64,000 nucleotides of DNA from Coffea arabica (taxonomy: Eukaryota > Streptophyta > Magnoliopsida > Gentianales > Rubiaceae). Of the stretch, positions 33,275 through 43,975 are shown in pieces. Position numbers and translations under genes: made by a program. The notes below the pieces were generated by a model. It saw only the letters and a program-made list of their open reading frames with translations, made no database searches and was not told where the DNA came from. Location: NCBI RefSeq assembly GCF_036785885.1, contig NC_092323.1, positions 4,566,501-4,630,500 on the forward strand. Reading direction: 5' to 3'. Positions within the stretch are counted from its first letter, which is position 1, and each line of letters begins with the position of its first letter.

Positions 33275-33817
33275 ATGCAGTCAGGTGATGCAACAGAGTT
33301 GTATTATTTGCTTACTTCAAATCCAACTCAATACCCTTCTCATTTTGGCTTGAACAACAATAACATGCCTTCTTTCAACCTTAGCAGAATTTCAAACCCT
33401 TTGTGCCACCTTCAGATCAATCCCCAGATTCAAGACTTCAACCCGCAGATGGCATCTTTCAGCTGTAATTCAACTTCAGATGAAGCAGATGATCAACAAC
33501 TAAGTATAATAAATGAAAGAAAGCAGAGAAGGATGATTTCCAATAGAGAATCTGCACGAAGATCACGTATGCGCAAGCAAAAGCATCTTGATGAGCTATG
33601 GTCCCAGGTTGTTTGGCTCCGTAATGAGAATCATCAGCTGATAGATAAACTGAACCATGCTTCAGAACGTCATGATCGTGTACTTCAAGAGAACACTCAA
33701 CTCAAAGAAGAAGCTTCAGAACTTCGTCAAATGCTCACTGAGATGCAGCTAAACAGCCCTTATTATAACTTAAGAGATCTAGAAGATGATCCCTGCAATG
33801 GCTTGTCCCAAGACTAA
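33275..33817 (+). CDS. Group-S bZIP transcription factor (bZIP42/43-like)
   Basis: An intronless 180-residue protein, typical of plant group S. A Gln/Asn/Ser-rich N-terminus precedes the basic region ERKQRRMISNRESARRSRMR. This has the invariant N90-x7-R98 spacing that contacts ACGT-core DNA. The zipper has Leu at 108, 115 and 122, and then continues with weaker heptads (HASERHDRVLQENTQLKEEASEL). The C-terminal tail LEDDPCNGLSQD is acidic. The overall layout matches Arabidopsis bZIP42/bZIP43, which are less studied than the sucrose-controlled S1 members; no S1-type conserved upstream frame was noticed in the short leader. It acts in the nucleus as a dimer. TATA box, ATG and the poly(A) signal at 33923 make a compact gene. 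Confidence 0.95.
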   Translation: MQSGDATELYYLLTSNPTQYPSHFGLNNNNMPSFNLSRISNPLCHLQINPQIQDFNPQMASFSCNSTSDEADDQQLSIINERKQRRMISNRESARRSRMRKQKHLDELWSQVVWLRNENHQLIDKLNHASERHDRVLQENTQLKEEASELRQMLTEMQLNSPYYNLRDLEDDPCNGLSQD

Positions 33818-33922
33818 TTATATAGACCCTTCCTCTTCAAGTATCACTATTTCTTGTATGAAGATGGAGGTCAAGATTTTGATTTTTGCTTTGTCTCTTC
33901 TGTTCTTCGGTGCAGTCTATTC

Positions 33923-33928
33923 AATAAA
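33923..33928 (+). terminator. Candidate poly(A) signal of the bZIP gene
   Basis: AATAAA in TTCAATAAAAATCC lies about 105 bases after the stop codon. Confidence 0.55.
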
Positions 33929-34140
33929 AATCCAACTTCACTTTGAACTGTACGATGTCTGAAAGTCGTTTTCTGCAAACAGTTTTGAGATGAAGATCAT
34001 TTTGCCTTAGCTTATAATGCCGTAAATTGATTTTAATAGCTGCTAATAAACCATAATAACTTCAATTTTTCTAGTCACTAATACACGATAATAAACTACT
34101 GTATAAGCTCGGTTTCCAAATTTGAGACTGCATGGTTATT

Positions 34141-34156
34141 CCTTAAAAAAAAAAAA
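34141..34156. mobile_element. Minimal poly(A) retroposition with 15-bp TSD
   Basis: GACTGCATGGTTATT occurs exactly at 34126-34140 and 34157-34171. The 16 bases between them are only CCTT plus twelve As. This is what target-primed reverse transcription would leave if it copied nothing but a tail. A simple tandem duplication with slippage is the alternative. Confidence 0.7.
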
Positions 34157-34171
34157 GACTGCATGGTTATT

Positions 34172-35590
34172 GCATACCTATATATTGACAGTCCAAATGA
34201 AAACGATGATGAATCCAGACTCGTCTGTCTGGGACGAAAAATGGCCAAAATCGTGCGGAATTGTTTTGATTATTCTAGTCAAAACAGTGACGTATAATGA
34301 TGATATGAGTGAACCTGCGGGTAATAGAACATTATCATAACAGCCAAAACAATGAAAAGAAAAAAGATAAATGTCAATGTGAGAACCAAAAGCAGACAGA
34401 GACTTATAAAATAAACTTAAGGTTGCAAACGATTACAGAAGACGATACGGAAGTAACACTTGGTGCGGAAATTTATTGGTAGCAGCAATTTTTACAAACG
34501 TGCAAGTGTGCGGCAACATTTTCAAGTCTTTCTGTTCTCTCCAGATGCCAGAATATGTAAATTTAGATGGGCCTGGGAAAGGCCATAGTTAAACAGCCGT
34601 TCTCCTTTTCCTTAATCAAACAGCACAATTCGTCCAAAAGGCATCAACAGTAGCATCACCGCAACAAAGGCCTAAGAACATTGTGTTGTTACTACTAGTA
34701 TTACAGAATAAAGAAATGTCATCTCTGGGTGAACATCTTTTTGAACGCTAAATCCGTGTAAAGTCTAACAAATCCACAAATAAAAAGCTGACCTAGTCAC
34801 ATTAGTCATTTAAAATATCATCACATGGAAGACAAACTCATTCTTCTGTCGTACAATTGAAATCTCAGGATACAAGAAAGGCAGAAACCCTCAACTCCTA
34901 CTCTCTACTAAACTACTTTCTCTAACTATTACGTGAAGAAGGGGTCCGTTCTATCCCATCCCTCTTCTCCTTCCCTCTCAAAAAAATTATTAGATTTTGT
35001 TAAAAGAAATAAGAAAAAGTGATCTTTAAACTGAAAATTTTGTACCCTAAATCAAACAGCTCTGGTATGAAGGCAATGAAGTACAGAAATCAAAATGTGG
35101 GGCTACTCCAGAATAGAAAATTTAGTATTGGAAAATGTGGATGATGAAAATCTCAGAGATGCCAAGGTCTCCAAGCCGTCAATTTGTCAAAATATGCTGC
35201 ATCTGACGCACAAATGATTCTCACCTCAATGCAAATATGCAAGAAATTGAAAAGAAAAAATACAACAACGACAAAGAAAGCACCAAAGGTCAAAGGTCAA
35301 AGTATCACTACTATCTGCAGGGGGTATTTACCTTGGTCATGAAAATCATGAGGTTGAGGATTCCTTTTCCGGAAGTTTTTTTGCTGCTGAGGCAACCGAG
35401 TGATTGGCATTTGGCAGTGCAGAATTGTTTAATTGAGAAAGTACTGGAAAAATTCGAGGGAGAGGGCCAGGGACTCGGGGTTTAACTCTTTTCCTGATTT
35501 GGAAGCAGAGGTTTCCCGGGTTTGCGTTGGGTTTGATGAAAACCAACCATGTTTTGACATTCGTCAAATGCATGTTTTGAAATACTTTGA
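34172..35590. other. Intergenic between bZIP and GAUT9 genes, no gene seen
   Basis: Short open frames only, none with family features. No clear element ends. Confidence 0.5.
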
Positions 35591-35599
35591 GAAATGTGT

Positions 35600-35765
35600 G
35601 TGTGAATTGAATATTATTTGAAATAATTACTATAAAATATTTAGTGATATGAAGTGACGTATGTAAGATAAAAAAATAATTTAAATATAAAAAGATAAAT
35701 TAAAAATTATATTTATAATACAAGTGAAATAGTACATGAAATAATTCAGCAATCTAAACACTATT
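35600..35765. mobile_element. Degraded small TIR MITE, copy 3
   Basis: The core TTTGAAATAATTACTATAA, TATGTAAGATAAAAA and TTATAATACAAGTGAAATA is shared with the copy at 43797-43975. Termini have decayed (CAATCTAAACAC at the right). Boundaries are approximate. Confidence 0.55.
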
Positions 35766-35993
35766 TGTAATCCCATCTTTATTAATCAACAAATGATAGG
35801 ATAACAAATAATGAAGTGCAAATAACATTTTTTTAATACTTTTTAGATTAAATATAAAAAAAATCTTCCGTGATTTCATTGAAATCAACGAGTTGCCCTA
35901 TGATTTTGAAATATCTACATTCCATCCTTGTGATTATGGAACAACTTTAACCCATTTGTTGTTACTCATTTTTTTCCCTTTCCTTTTCTTTTT

Positions 35994-36132
35994 GAATTAA
36001 TATTTCCTACACTGTCAGTATTGGATGAATGATAACTATGAAAAATTTGAATTTGAACTCCAAACTTTTGCATATGTGTCATGGATTTAATGGTGAAAGT
36101 ATATACATTGTCAGTGTGTATAATATTTATTC
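35994..36132. mobile_element. Mutator-type MITE, copy A (TACACTGTCAG family)
   Basis: It begins GAATTAATATTTCC and ends AATATTTATTC. It has inner inverted words ACACTGTCAG and TTGTCAGTGTGT. Flanks TTTCTTTTT (35985-35993) and TTTCTTTTA (36133-36141) match at 8 of 9 bases, the Mutator length. It is the reverse-orientation homologue of the element at 50777-50940. Confidence 0.75.
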
Positions 36133-37188
36133 TTTCTTTTATCCTATTTTTTTTCCTTTTCTATTATTCTCATTTCTTCTTTCTCTGTCACCACACAATC
36201 ACTATAGCTACACCATCGTGACAAACCACCTCCCTATTCTTCTCGCCACCTCTATTTGCCACCATCTGCCATTCCTTCCTATTTTCTTCCCACTTTCCCG
36301 TCTTTCCCCTTCCCTCTACCTCTTTTCTCGCCCTTCTCCCTTTATCCCTCTTTTTCCCAATAATCAAATCTGGTCATCAGGAGAAGAGGGATAGAGCAAG
36401 AGCGATGAGAATGTGGGGAAAGGAGAGAGGAAAAGAGGAAAAGCGGAGGAAGGAGGAAGAAGTAGAAGAGATGAGAGAGTATAAGTGGGTGGTGACAAAT
36501 AGGGGTGGTAAGTGGCCGCTGGTGGCACGTCTACGTAAATGCACCATCCTTTTCCTTTGGCAAATTTACATGGAATTGATACCATTAAGGTCAATAGAAT
36601 TAAGAAAATTGAGGTTTCCTATCCCTCAAGAGATGCTACCTTAAAGGCCTAAGTAGGAGAGATTCAAGGAGACAACTTTATGATGGCGAGAAAACGTGTC
36701 ACTCCAATCCATTTGTAGTCCAATTTTTCTCAATAAATTGAAAGAATCAAATAGTTGGGATTTTAAGGCAAATAATGTTGATTGATCTATTCTAAAGCAA
36801 CATTTGATTAGAGCTATCAAAACAGTAGGAAGAATTAGCAGTAGTACAAGATGAAAAAGGATGGTAATTATATCCCTGCGAAAAATGGAGAAATTGCAAA
36901 GGAAATTAGCAAAATAGAATTTGAGGGAGAAGGTTGGGTTGGATAGTAACGAAAGGGTTTTAAACAACTGGGAAAAAAAAAGATTACCAAGGAAATTAGC
37001 AAATACAAGGTTTGTGAGACTGAAGATAAAACAAGTAGGCCAGATGCCTCAATACCATTTGTAGTTTTGGATCCACTTTGTTTAATCTAGTTAGTGTTCC
37101 ACTTTAGCAATAAGAAGCAATTTGTTTTTTCTTTTTTTTATGGTTTTTTGCATATTACCTGACAAAACCGGTATTCATTTCCCATCGA

Positions 37189-39431
37189 TCTATATTTATA
37201 TGTATTGCAGAGAGGGTTTTTAGCAGATACCCTCTCAATGGCTTCCAATGTTCTCATTCTTTTTTCCTAGAATTTTGTGAATATTTTAATACATAAAATA
37301 TAATTAAAAACTTTAAAATAGTGGGTTATAACTAATCCTATCACTAGTCAAATTTAAAATTTAAAACTTTCCCACTATCTTCTTCATAAAACGTTTATGA
37401 TTTGTTATTTATACTTTAAGTCCTTTTTACTCCTTAATTACATAAAATACATCTGTCAAGCCAAATTTCTTAGGGATAATTGATTAGTCTCATTTTAAAA
37501 TTATTCACCCTATTATATCCTCATCACTTTAGCCCCTTTTTATTCCTTCATTAAGAAGGATTGATTTATCTAGTCAAATCCTTGAGATAATGTGATTAGT
37601 CCTATTTTTTAGTTATTCATCCAATTATTTCTTTATCGCTTTCGTTCTGGGTACAATAATCATTTGTCAAAATATTCTAATGATATACTCGATTACTCTT
37701 ATTTTTTAATAATTTATGTTTCCATTACTAAATCAATTTTCTTGTGGTCTTAAACTTTTTTTTTTTTGTATTTAGCAAGCTGAGGGCACTTACTAGGTTT
37801 GTTTTTTATAATTTTTATATTTTTATGTTGGCTTTTATTCAGTAAGTTTGTTTTTTAAAGTTTTAAAATTTGAATGTTGAAATTATAGTCTAACATTAAA
37901 TTGGAGTATGTAAATAACAATTATGACATTTTATTTGCACTTAGAATAATCTCAATATTAATATCATGCAAGCATCTAGATGACTTTTCATTTAGCACAT
38001 GTACACCAAAAAGTGCATGTAAAGAAAAATTTATGTATGAATTTTAAATTAATAAAGGTGTATTTAGAAGGTTGCTTTTGGTGGTATTTTAGCAAAATTT
38101 TGATGAAAAGGTTGTATTTCACCAAATTTACATCCAAAAGTTTACTTTTTTCGATGATTGCAATTCTAGCTTTTTTATTTGATTAAAAACACTTAAAAAT
38201 GAGGCAGCAACTTGGAAAAATAATTCTAACTTTTTATATGTCCAAAAACATTTAAAAAGTAAGATAATGAATCATAAATAGTGAAAGCATTAAAAAGATA
38301 GAACTGTAGGGTTAGGGAAGGTAAAGATTAGGGAACAGTTATCAAATTTGATGATTCATGTGAGTATGAGCAAGTTATAATTAGGTTAATCTATATATTC
38401 CTACTTAGTTAATGGCTCAAAATAGACGAGTCATCAATGAATATAGTTTTATATGGGTTTGGATTATCCAATCACCCATTCACAGCCCATTACTAAATGT
38501 TATTTACTTTTTCATCCATATTTTGTTTAGCAACAAAATAGTAAATCATATCAACATATCAAGTTAATAAATCAATTTTTACCTAAAGAAAGAGAAAAAA
38601 ACATAACAAATTGCTTAAAGGAGCCTAAAATGATCATCATAGTGAGTTTCAAATGTTGTCACTATATGACAATCTAAAAATAATTTAGATATTAATGCAA
38701 ACAATCAATTAACATTCACGAAATTTATTAAACTTTTATGAAAGAAATGAAGGAAGTAAGATAAATTTCAAAAAATAAAATAATAGAAATTAAAGAAGAG
38801 GAAAAATGATGAATACATCTTTGCAAAAATTAGAATATAATTATTAGAGTAATTTAGATTTACTCACTAATGATTGAGTTTGAATCTATGTCTAATTTAG
38901 TTAAATCAAAATAAGTGATCCAAAATCTGTCAATTTCATACCCACTAATTAATGGGTTAATTTGGTCACCCATTTGAATCCAATTATATTACACATGCAA
39001 ACTCATTTGTTAATAGGCGAGCCAAATAAATAGGATACCATTTACATTTATAAATAGATGAAAATAATAATAGAATAGGAGACAAGTGAGCTGTAAAATT
39101 AGATACGAGAAAGGATAATTGGGTGGCAGTGAGATAGAGCAAAGAGAAAATAGGATTTGATAAAACGAGAAAATGGTTGTAGGGATACAAAAAAATTGAG
39201 TAGGATTTGAAGGAATGAAGAAAGGTTGTAAGGATGCGAGAAAGTTAAATTCAGAAAGTGAAAATGAGAATAGTGAATAGTAGGAGGAATATCAAGGAGA
39301 TAGGAGGTTGAGATGTAGAAAAAGTGGTATGAAGGGGGAGAATATGAGAGAAGGGGATAATATTGTTGTGTTTGGCCATATTTCTCCTCATTCTCGTATA
39401 AACTCGTGCATAGCACAAGTCAAAATACTAG
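37189..39431 (+). mobile_element. Non-autonomous Helitron (family shared with 54459-56445)
   Basis: The 5' end TCTATATTTATATG follows A37188. The 3' end has the hairpin CTCGTGC-ATA-GCACAAG (39403-39419), an eight-base spacer and CTAG (39428-39431), followed by T39432. Helitrons insert between A and T, start TC, end CTRR after a hairpin and make no target duplication; all of these hold. Both termini resemble those of the second Helitron, including GAGGGTTTTTA soon after the start. The 2243-bp body is AT-rich with no Rep/helicase frame. Confidence 0.8.
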
Positions 39432-39432
39432 T

Positions 39433-40180
39433 TATGAAGTATGGTTGAATTGTGTTCATAACTTGGTTTCAAGTAACGGAGCATCATCTACTCATTTTCC
39501 ATGTGTGATTTTCTCCAATCATTTTCTTTCTTTCTTTTTTTGGTTGTTGTATTGTAGAAATAAGAGCTAAAACAGTATATTCACATATAATTATTGATTA
39601 GGTCTTTCCCAAATAACTCCCAATGAGTCAACAAAAATGAGGGATCCTAATCTAATTGATGACTAATTACATCACATCACATCACAAAAAGTGATACAAT
39701 AATTATTTCAAATAATACTTTTGTTTGAATAGAGTATTATTTGAAAAAAATGAATTGGCAAAGTGTTTATGATGTACGTGAAATATTCTCTAATTATTTT
39801 TTGTTGGCATTGGATAATAGACTTTTGCACAATTATGGGAAAAAGATTACTCTTGCGATTCAAAAAAAAAAAAGTTGCACTAGATAGGATTGACCTACTT
39901 TTTTGAAAGGCCAAAAACGAAAAATCTTTAACTGTTATGTATGGATTGATTGAGTGATGCAGAAAAACTTGGGGGTTGATATTTGGATTAGTCTCGGTCT
40001 CCCGGTATCAGGGTATTATTTGTGTAGTAATATGTTGGGAATTTAGTCAGTTGCCTAAGAAAATGGTAAAATGTGGAACCGACAAACCGGGTTCTAGCGT
40101 TCCAACTTCCAACCAAAACCAGCGAGTGAAACTCAGGTCCGACTTCGAATTTAGAAACAAACACAACAAGGGAAGGGTTA
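39433..40180. other. Intergenic upstream of GAUT9-like gene
   Basis: Includes ACATCACATCACATCAC short repeats near 39668 and fragments resembling the small TIR MITE family near 39690-39740. No gene seen. A CT-rich leader begins near 40230. Confidence 0.45.
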
Positions 40181-40224
40181 ACGACTGAAAGAGTAGAAGA
40201 AGTATCAGGTAAAAAGAAAAGGAA

Positions 40225-40260
40225 AGGAACCTCTCTCCCTCCCTCTCTCTAGCTCCTCAG
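40225..40260 (+). promoter_or_regulatory. CT-rich tract in the presumed 5' UTR of the GAUT9-like gene
   Basis: CTCTCTCCCTCCCTCTCTCT lies about 190 bases before the start codon. CT tracts are common in plant leaders and core promoters lacking a TATA box; none was seen here. Confidence 0.4.
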
Positions 40261-40435
40261 ATAGATCCCATTTTCTGCTTTCACTCCGACGCATACATAG
40301 AGGACACTCTCATACACAGTTCTCACTCTGCATTCACTCCTAAACCCCCCAGGCCCCAACCCTTTCTGCATCTTCAATTCACCTGATTTGTCGGCATTGT
40401 TATTTCTACACTATTAGGTGGCTTGGATTCGAATA

Positions 40436-42442
40436 ATGGCGGTGGCGGTCCGGGGCGGCCGAGGCAGCAGCATCGGCGGAGGATCTGGTGCCGGATCCAC
40501 CTTTCGTAACTTCTTCTCTTATAGAGTCTTCGTCTCCGCCATGTTTACCCTCCTCTTCCTCGCCACTCTCTCCGTCCTCTTCTCCTCTCACCCCTCCCAT
40601 CACGACGACGACGACTCCGTAAGTCCCGATTTCTTCCCAATTATTTACTTCTTGTTTTTAGGGTTTTATTGACAACAGCAAGTTATTGGTAGTAAGTAGT
40701 AGTAATTTTTTGAACCACCCCCCCCTTTTCCCCCCTTCCTACTATATTATGTCAGGTGATTTTGACGAGCGGGAACGCCTACGTGCAAAGAACATTTCTA
40801 GCGTTAAATTCCGACCCATTAAAGACTAGGGTAGATATGATATACAGGCAAGCTAATGATCACATTGCCCTTGTAAATGCCTATGCTGCTTATGCTAGGA
40901 ATCTCAAGCTGGAGATCTCTAAACAGCTTAAGATGTTTGATGATTTAGCTAATAATTTTGCCGAGCTTCAACTGAAGCCCAATTATAGGAATGCTTTGTT
41001 TGAATCGGATGGACCCATAGACGAGGATGTCTTGAGACAGTTTGAGAAAGAGGTTAAGGATAAGATTAAGGTTGCTAGGTCCATGATTGGCGAGTCAAAA
41101 GAGTCGTATGATAATCAATTGAAGATTCAGAAGTTGAAGGATACCATTTTTGCTGTCAATGAGCTGCTTGTCAAGGCTAAGAAGAATGGTGCTTTTACTA
41201 GCTTGATCGCTGCTAAGTCGACTCCCAAGAGCTTGCATTGTGTTGCCATGCGGCTCATGGAAGAGAGAATTGCGCACCCAGATAATTATGTGGATGAGGA
41301 CCCAAAGCCCGAGTTTGAGGACCCGACCTTGTATCATTACACAATATTCTCGGATAATGTGATTGCCGTATCCGTGGTGGTTAATTCGGCTGTGAAGAAT
41401 GCAAAGGAACCATGGAAACATGTCTTCCATGTGGTTACAGATAAGATGAATGTGGCTGCGATGAAGGTTTGGTTTAAGATGAGGCCGGTTGAAGGAGGTG
41501 CGCACGTGGAGATCAAGTCTGTAGAGGATTTTCCATTCTTGAACTCATCATATGTCCCGGTGCTAAGGCAACTTGAATCAGCAAATCTGCAGAAGTTTTA
41601 CTTTGAGAACAGTGCAGAAAATGCAACAAAAGATGTGAACAACATGAAATTTAGGAACCCTAAGTACTTGTCGATGTTGAATCACCTTCGATTTTACTTG
41701 CCAGAGATGTATCCCAAACTGCACCGGATTTTGTTTTTGGATGACGATGTCGTAGTACAGAAGGATTTGACTGCGTTGTGGAGAATTGATATGGATGGCA
41801 AGGTAAATGGGGCAGTTGAGACCTGCTTCGGTTCATTCCACCGCTTTGCACAATATATGAACTTCTCCCATCCTCTGATCAGGGAGAAATTCAATCCCAA
41901 GGCCTGTGCCTGGGCATTTGGGATGAATATCTTTGATCTTGATGCTTGGAGGCGTGAAAAGTGCACTGAGCAATACCATTATTGGCAGAACTTGGTTAGT
42001 AAAATTTGCTCTTTGTACTTATGTTTTGTAATTCTGTTTGATTACATCCAGCTTTTCAAAATAAGTGAGTGATTTGTGCTTTGAGATTCTGTTGTCTCAC
42101 CTGTCCTGTTTAAATTTTTAGGTCTAAATTGTATTATCAAATTTTTTCCTCTCTTATCTTAAACAGAATGAGGATCGGACTCTCTGGATGTTGGGAACTC
42201 TTCCGCCTGGGCTGATGACCTTTTACTCAACGACCAAATCTTTGGATAAATCTTGGCATGTGCTTGGTCTTGGGTTCAACCCGAGTATTAGCATGGATGA
42301 GATTAACAATGCTGCTGTCATCCATTTCAATGGGAACATGAAACCTTGGCTGGACATTGCCATGAACCAATACAAGCATCTTTGGACTAAATATGTTGAT
42401 TCTGACATGATATTTGTGCAAATGTGCAATTTTGGCATGTAG
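40436..42442 (+). CDS. GAUT9: Galacturonosyltransferase, GT8 family, GAUT9-like, 3 exons
   Basis: Exons 40436-40618, 40756-41994 and 42167-42442 join at phase-0 GT-AG junctions to give 565 residues, matching Arabidopsis GAUT9 (about 561). A type II topology is visible: short Gly-rich cytosolic tail, membrane anchor around residues 31-50 (VFVSAMFTLLFLATLSVLF), then a lumenal stem. The GT8 catalytic domain carries the metal/UDP-binding DDD at residues 390-392 (LFLDDDVVVQKDL), the HFNGNMKPW motif near the end that binds the donor, and WAFGMNIFDLDAWR. GAUTs polymerise homogalacturonan pectin in the Golgi using UDP-galacturonate. GAUT9 itself is less characterised than GAUT1. The start MAVAVRGGRG is the first ATG after a CT-rich leader. 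The 3' UTR begins with a 39-bp tandem repeat. Confidence 0.95.
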
Positions 42443-42448
42443 AAATGC

Positions 42449-42527
42449 AGGATTACTGTCAATGAGGCATCTCCAAGCTCTAATTATAGGATTACTGTCA
42501 ATGAGGCATCTCCAATCTCAAATTATA
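42449..42527. repeat. 39-bp tandem duplication in GAUT9-like 3' UTR
   Basis: AGGATTACTGTCAATGAGGC starts at 42449 and 42488, and each copy continues with ATCTCCAA..TC..AATTAT. The two differ at about two positions. It starts seven bases after the stop codon. Confidence 0.92.
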
Positions 42528-43790
42528 GTTACTGTTCATAGGGCTAGCGTTTTTCCTATTTGTTGTAATTCTAGGAGCGAAGCTCCTGGCAAGTGTTTTT
42601 TACATCCCTCTAGCTGTTTCTTGTTTTTGCTCCCTCTCTCACCCCTCCCCCCCCTCTTCTCTCCTCTCTAGTTGATGTATTCTCCAATTGAATGCACACG
42701 CTTTTCTTGAGTAAAGATTGAGTTGAGTGTTTAATAAGATTGAGTTGAGCAAAGATTGTATTCTCCTAAAAGTAATGCAGTTGGAAACTAGGCTTCATTT
42801 GCTGCAGAATGTGGACTAATTTGTGTCGTTTAGCAAACAAGGAGACATGCTCTGCAAGTATAAATAATTGTCATGTTTGTTGAGATGCTCGGTTTATGTA
42901 AGATACAGGCATGTACTATACAGAGTGGTTCTGGGATCATTTGTGCTCGTCAAAGATCCATCAGAAATTTCAGGCTTCTCGAATACTTGTCTCGTGGAAT
43001 ATCTGGGGTGAAATTAATTTTGTTTAACGAGTCAATTCTTTATGCAGTTACCAGGCAACTTCCTTCAGGGGAAGAAGATCTCAAGAGCATGGCCGTATGA
43101 AGTCTAGTTTCCAGGTTTTCTTTTAAACACGGTTAACACTAGTTGGGAAGGGGGTCGTATTGAGGTAATACTCTGATATGCAGAGTCAAATCAAGCTAGT
43201 TAGCCAAATGCTACTGAGCATTTTCATAAGATGAGGGTTTAGTGGTGCGCATCATGATGACGGCAGCCATTCTTTTTAGTTCCTTCACCATGTTATCTTC
43301 ATGCTTTTAGATGTTGCTGCTATTGTGAATTGTTCTTATTCATGTATGTAACCTTTCTTTCGAGGCATAAGTTAAGGTAGAAATAGTAGGCTTTGAACTT
43401 GGTGATAGCTTACTGGTAATAATCTCTCTTCAATTTACTGTAAACAAAATTAGCATGAAGAACAACCTTTTGAAGGCTTGCCGTCAAAATCTTCTTGCAG
43501 TGGAATTTGCTCATATAACTCGAGATCTTTAATTCAAGGACTTCCATCATGGAGTTCTTTGGAATAATAGCATCTCCTCATTAGAAGGATTTTTCACTAA
43601 CGGAGTGCCGTTTGGATAGCAGATTTCTATAAATAATATTTTGTTTGTATGGTAAACATATTTTTCAACCTGTCTTTCAAATAATACTTTTATTATTTGT
43701 TTGGGAGACAAAAAAAAAGAGGTAACCAAATTTGACCCGCTTGGCAAGACTGTTGTCGTCTACTCAACTCTAAAAGGGTTCGTACATTTG
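42528..43790. other. 3' UTR and intergenic after GAUT9-like gene
   Basis: Short frames without family features. A Mite-like fragment ending TTGTTTGGGAG may occupy about 43606-43710. No gene seen. Confidence 0.45.
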
Positions 43791-43796
43791 TTGAGT

Positions 43797-43975
43797 GTGC
43801 TTAGATAGAGTATTTATTTGAGATAATATTTGAAATAATTACTATAACACTGAAATGTGTATTACTATAGAGTATTATTTGAGTTAATAAAAATGATTAG
43901 AAATATCAAAAATTGAATTAAAAAGTGTGTTTATAATGCAAGTGAAATATTATTTGGGATAACTTAATTGTTTCT
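43797..43975. mobile_element. Degraded small TIR MITE, copy 4
   Basis: Shares TTTGAAATAATTACTATAA, GTGTTTATAATGCAAGTGAA and TTATTTGGGATAA with copy 3 at 35600. The termini are blurred. Confidence 0.55.

Noticed and set aside
36029-36394. 121-codon plus-strand frame rich in Phe, Leu, Pro, Ser
   Set aside because: Composition follows a long CT/T-rich stretch, part overlaps a MITE, and an antisense frame of equal quality exists.
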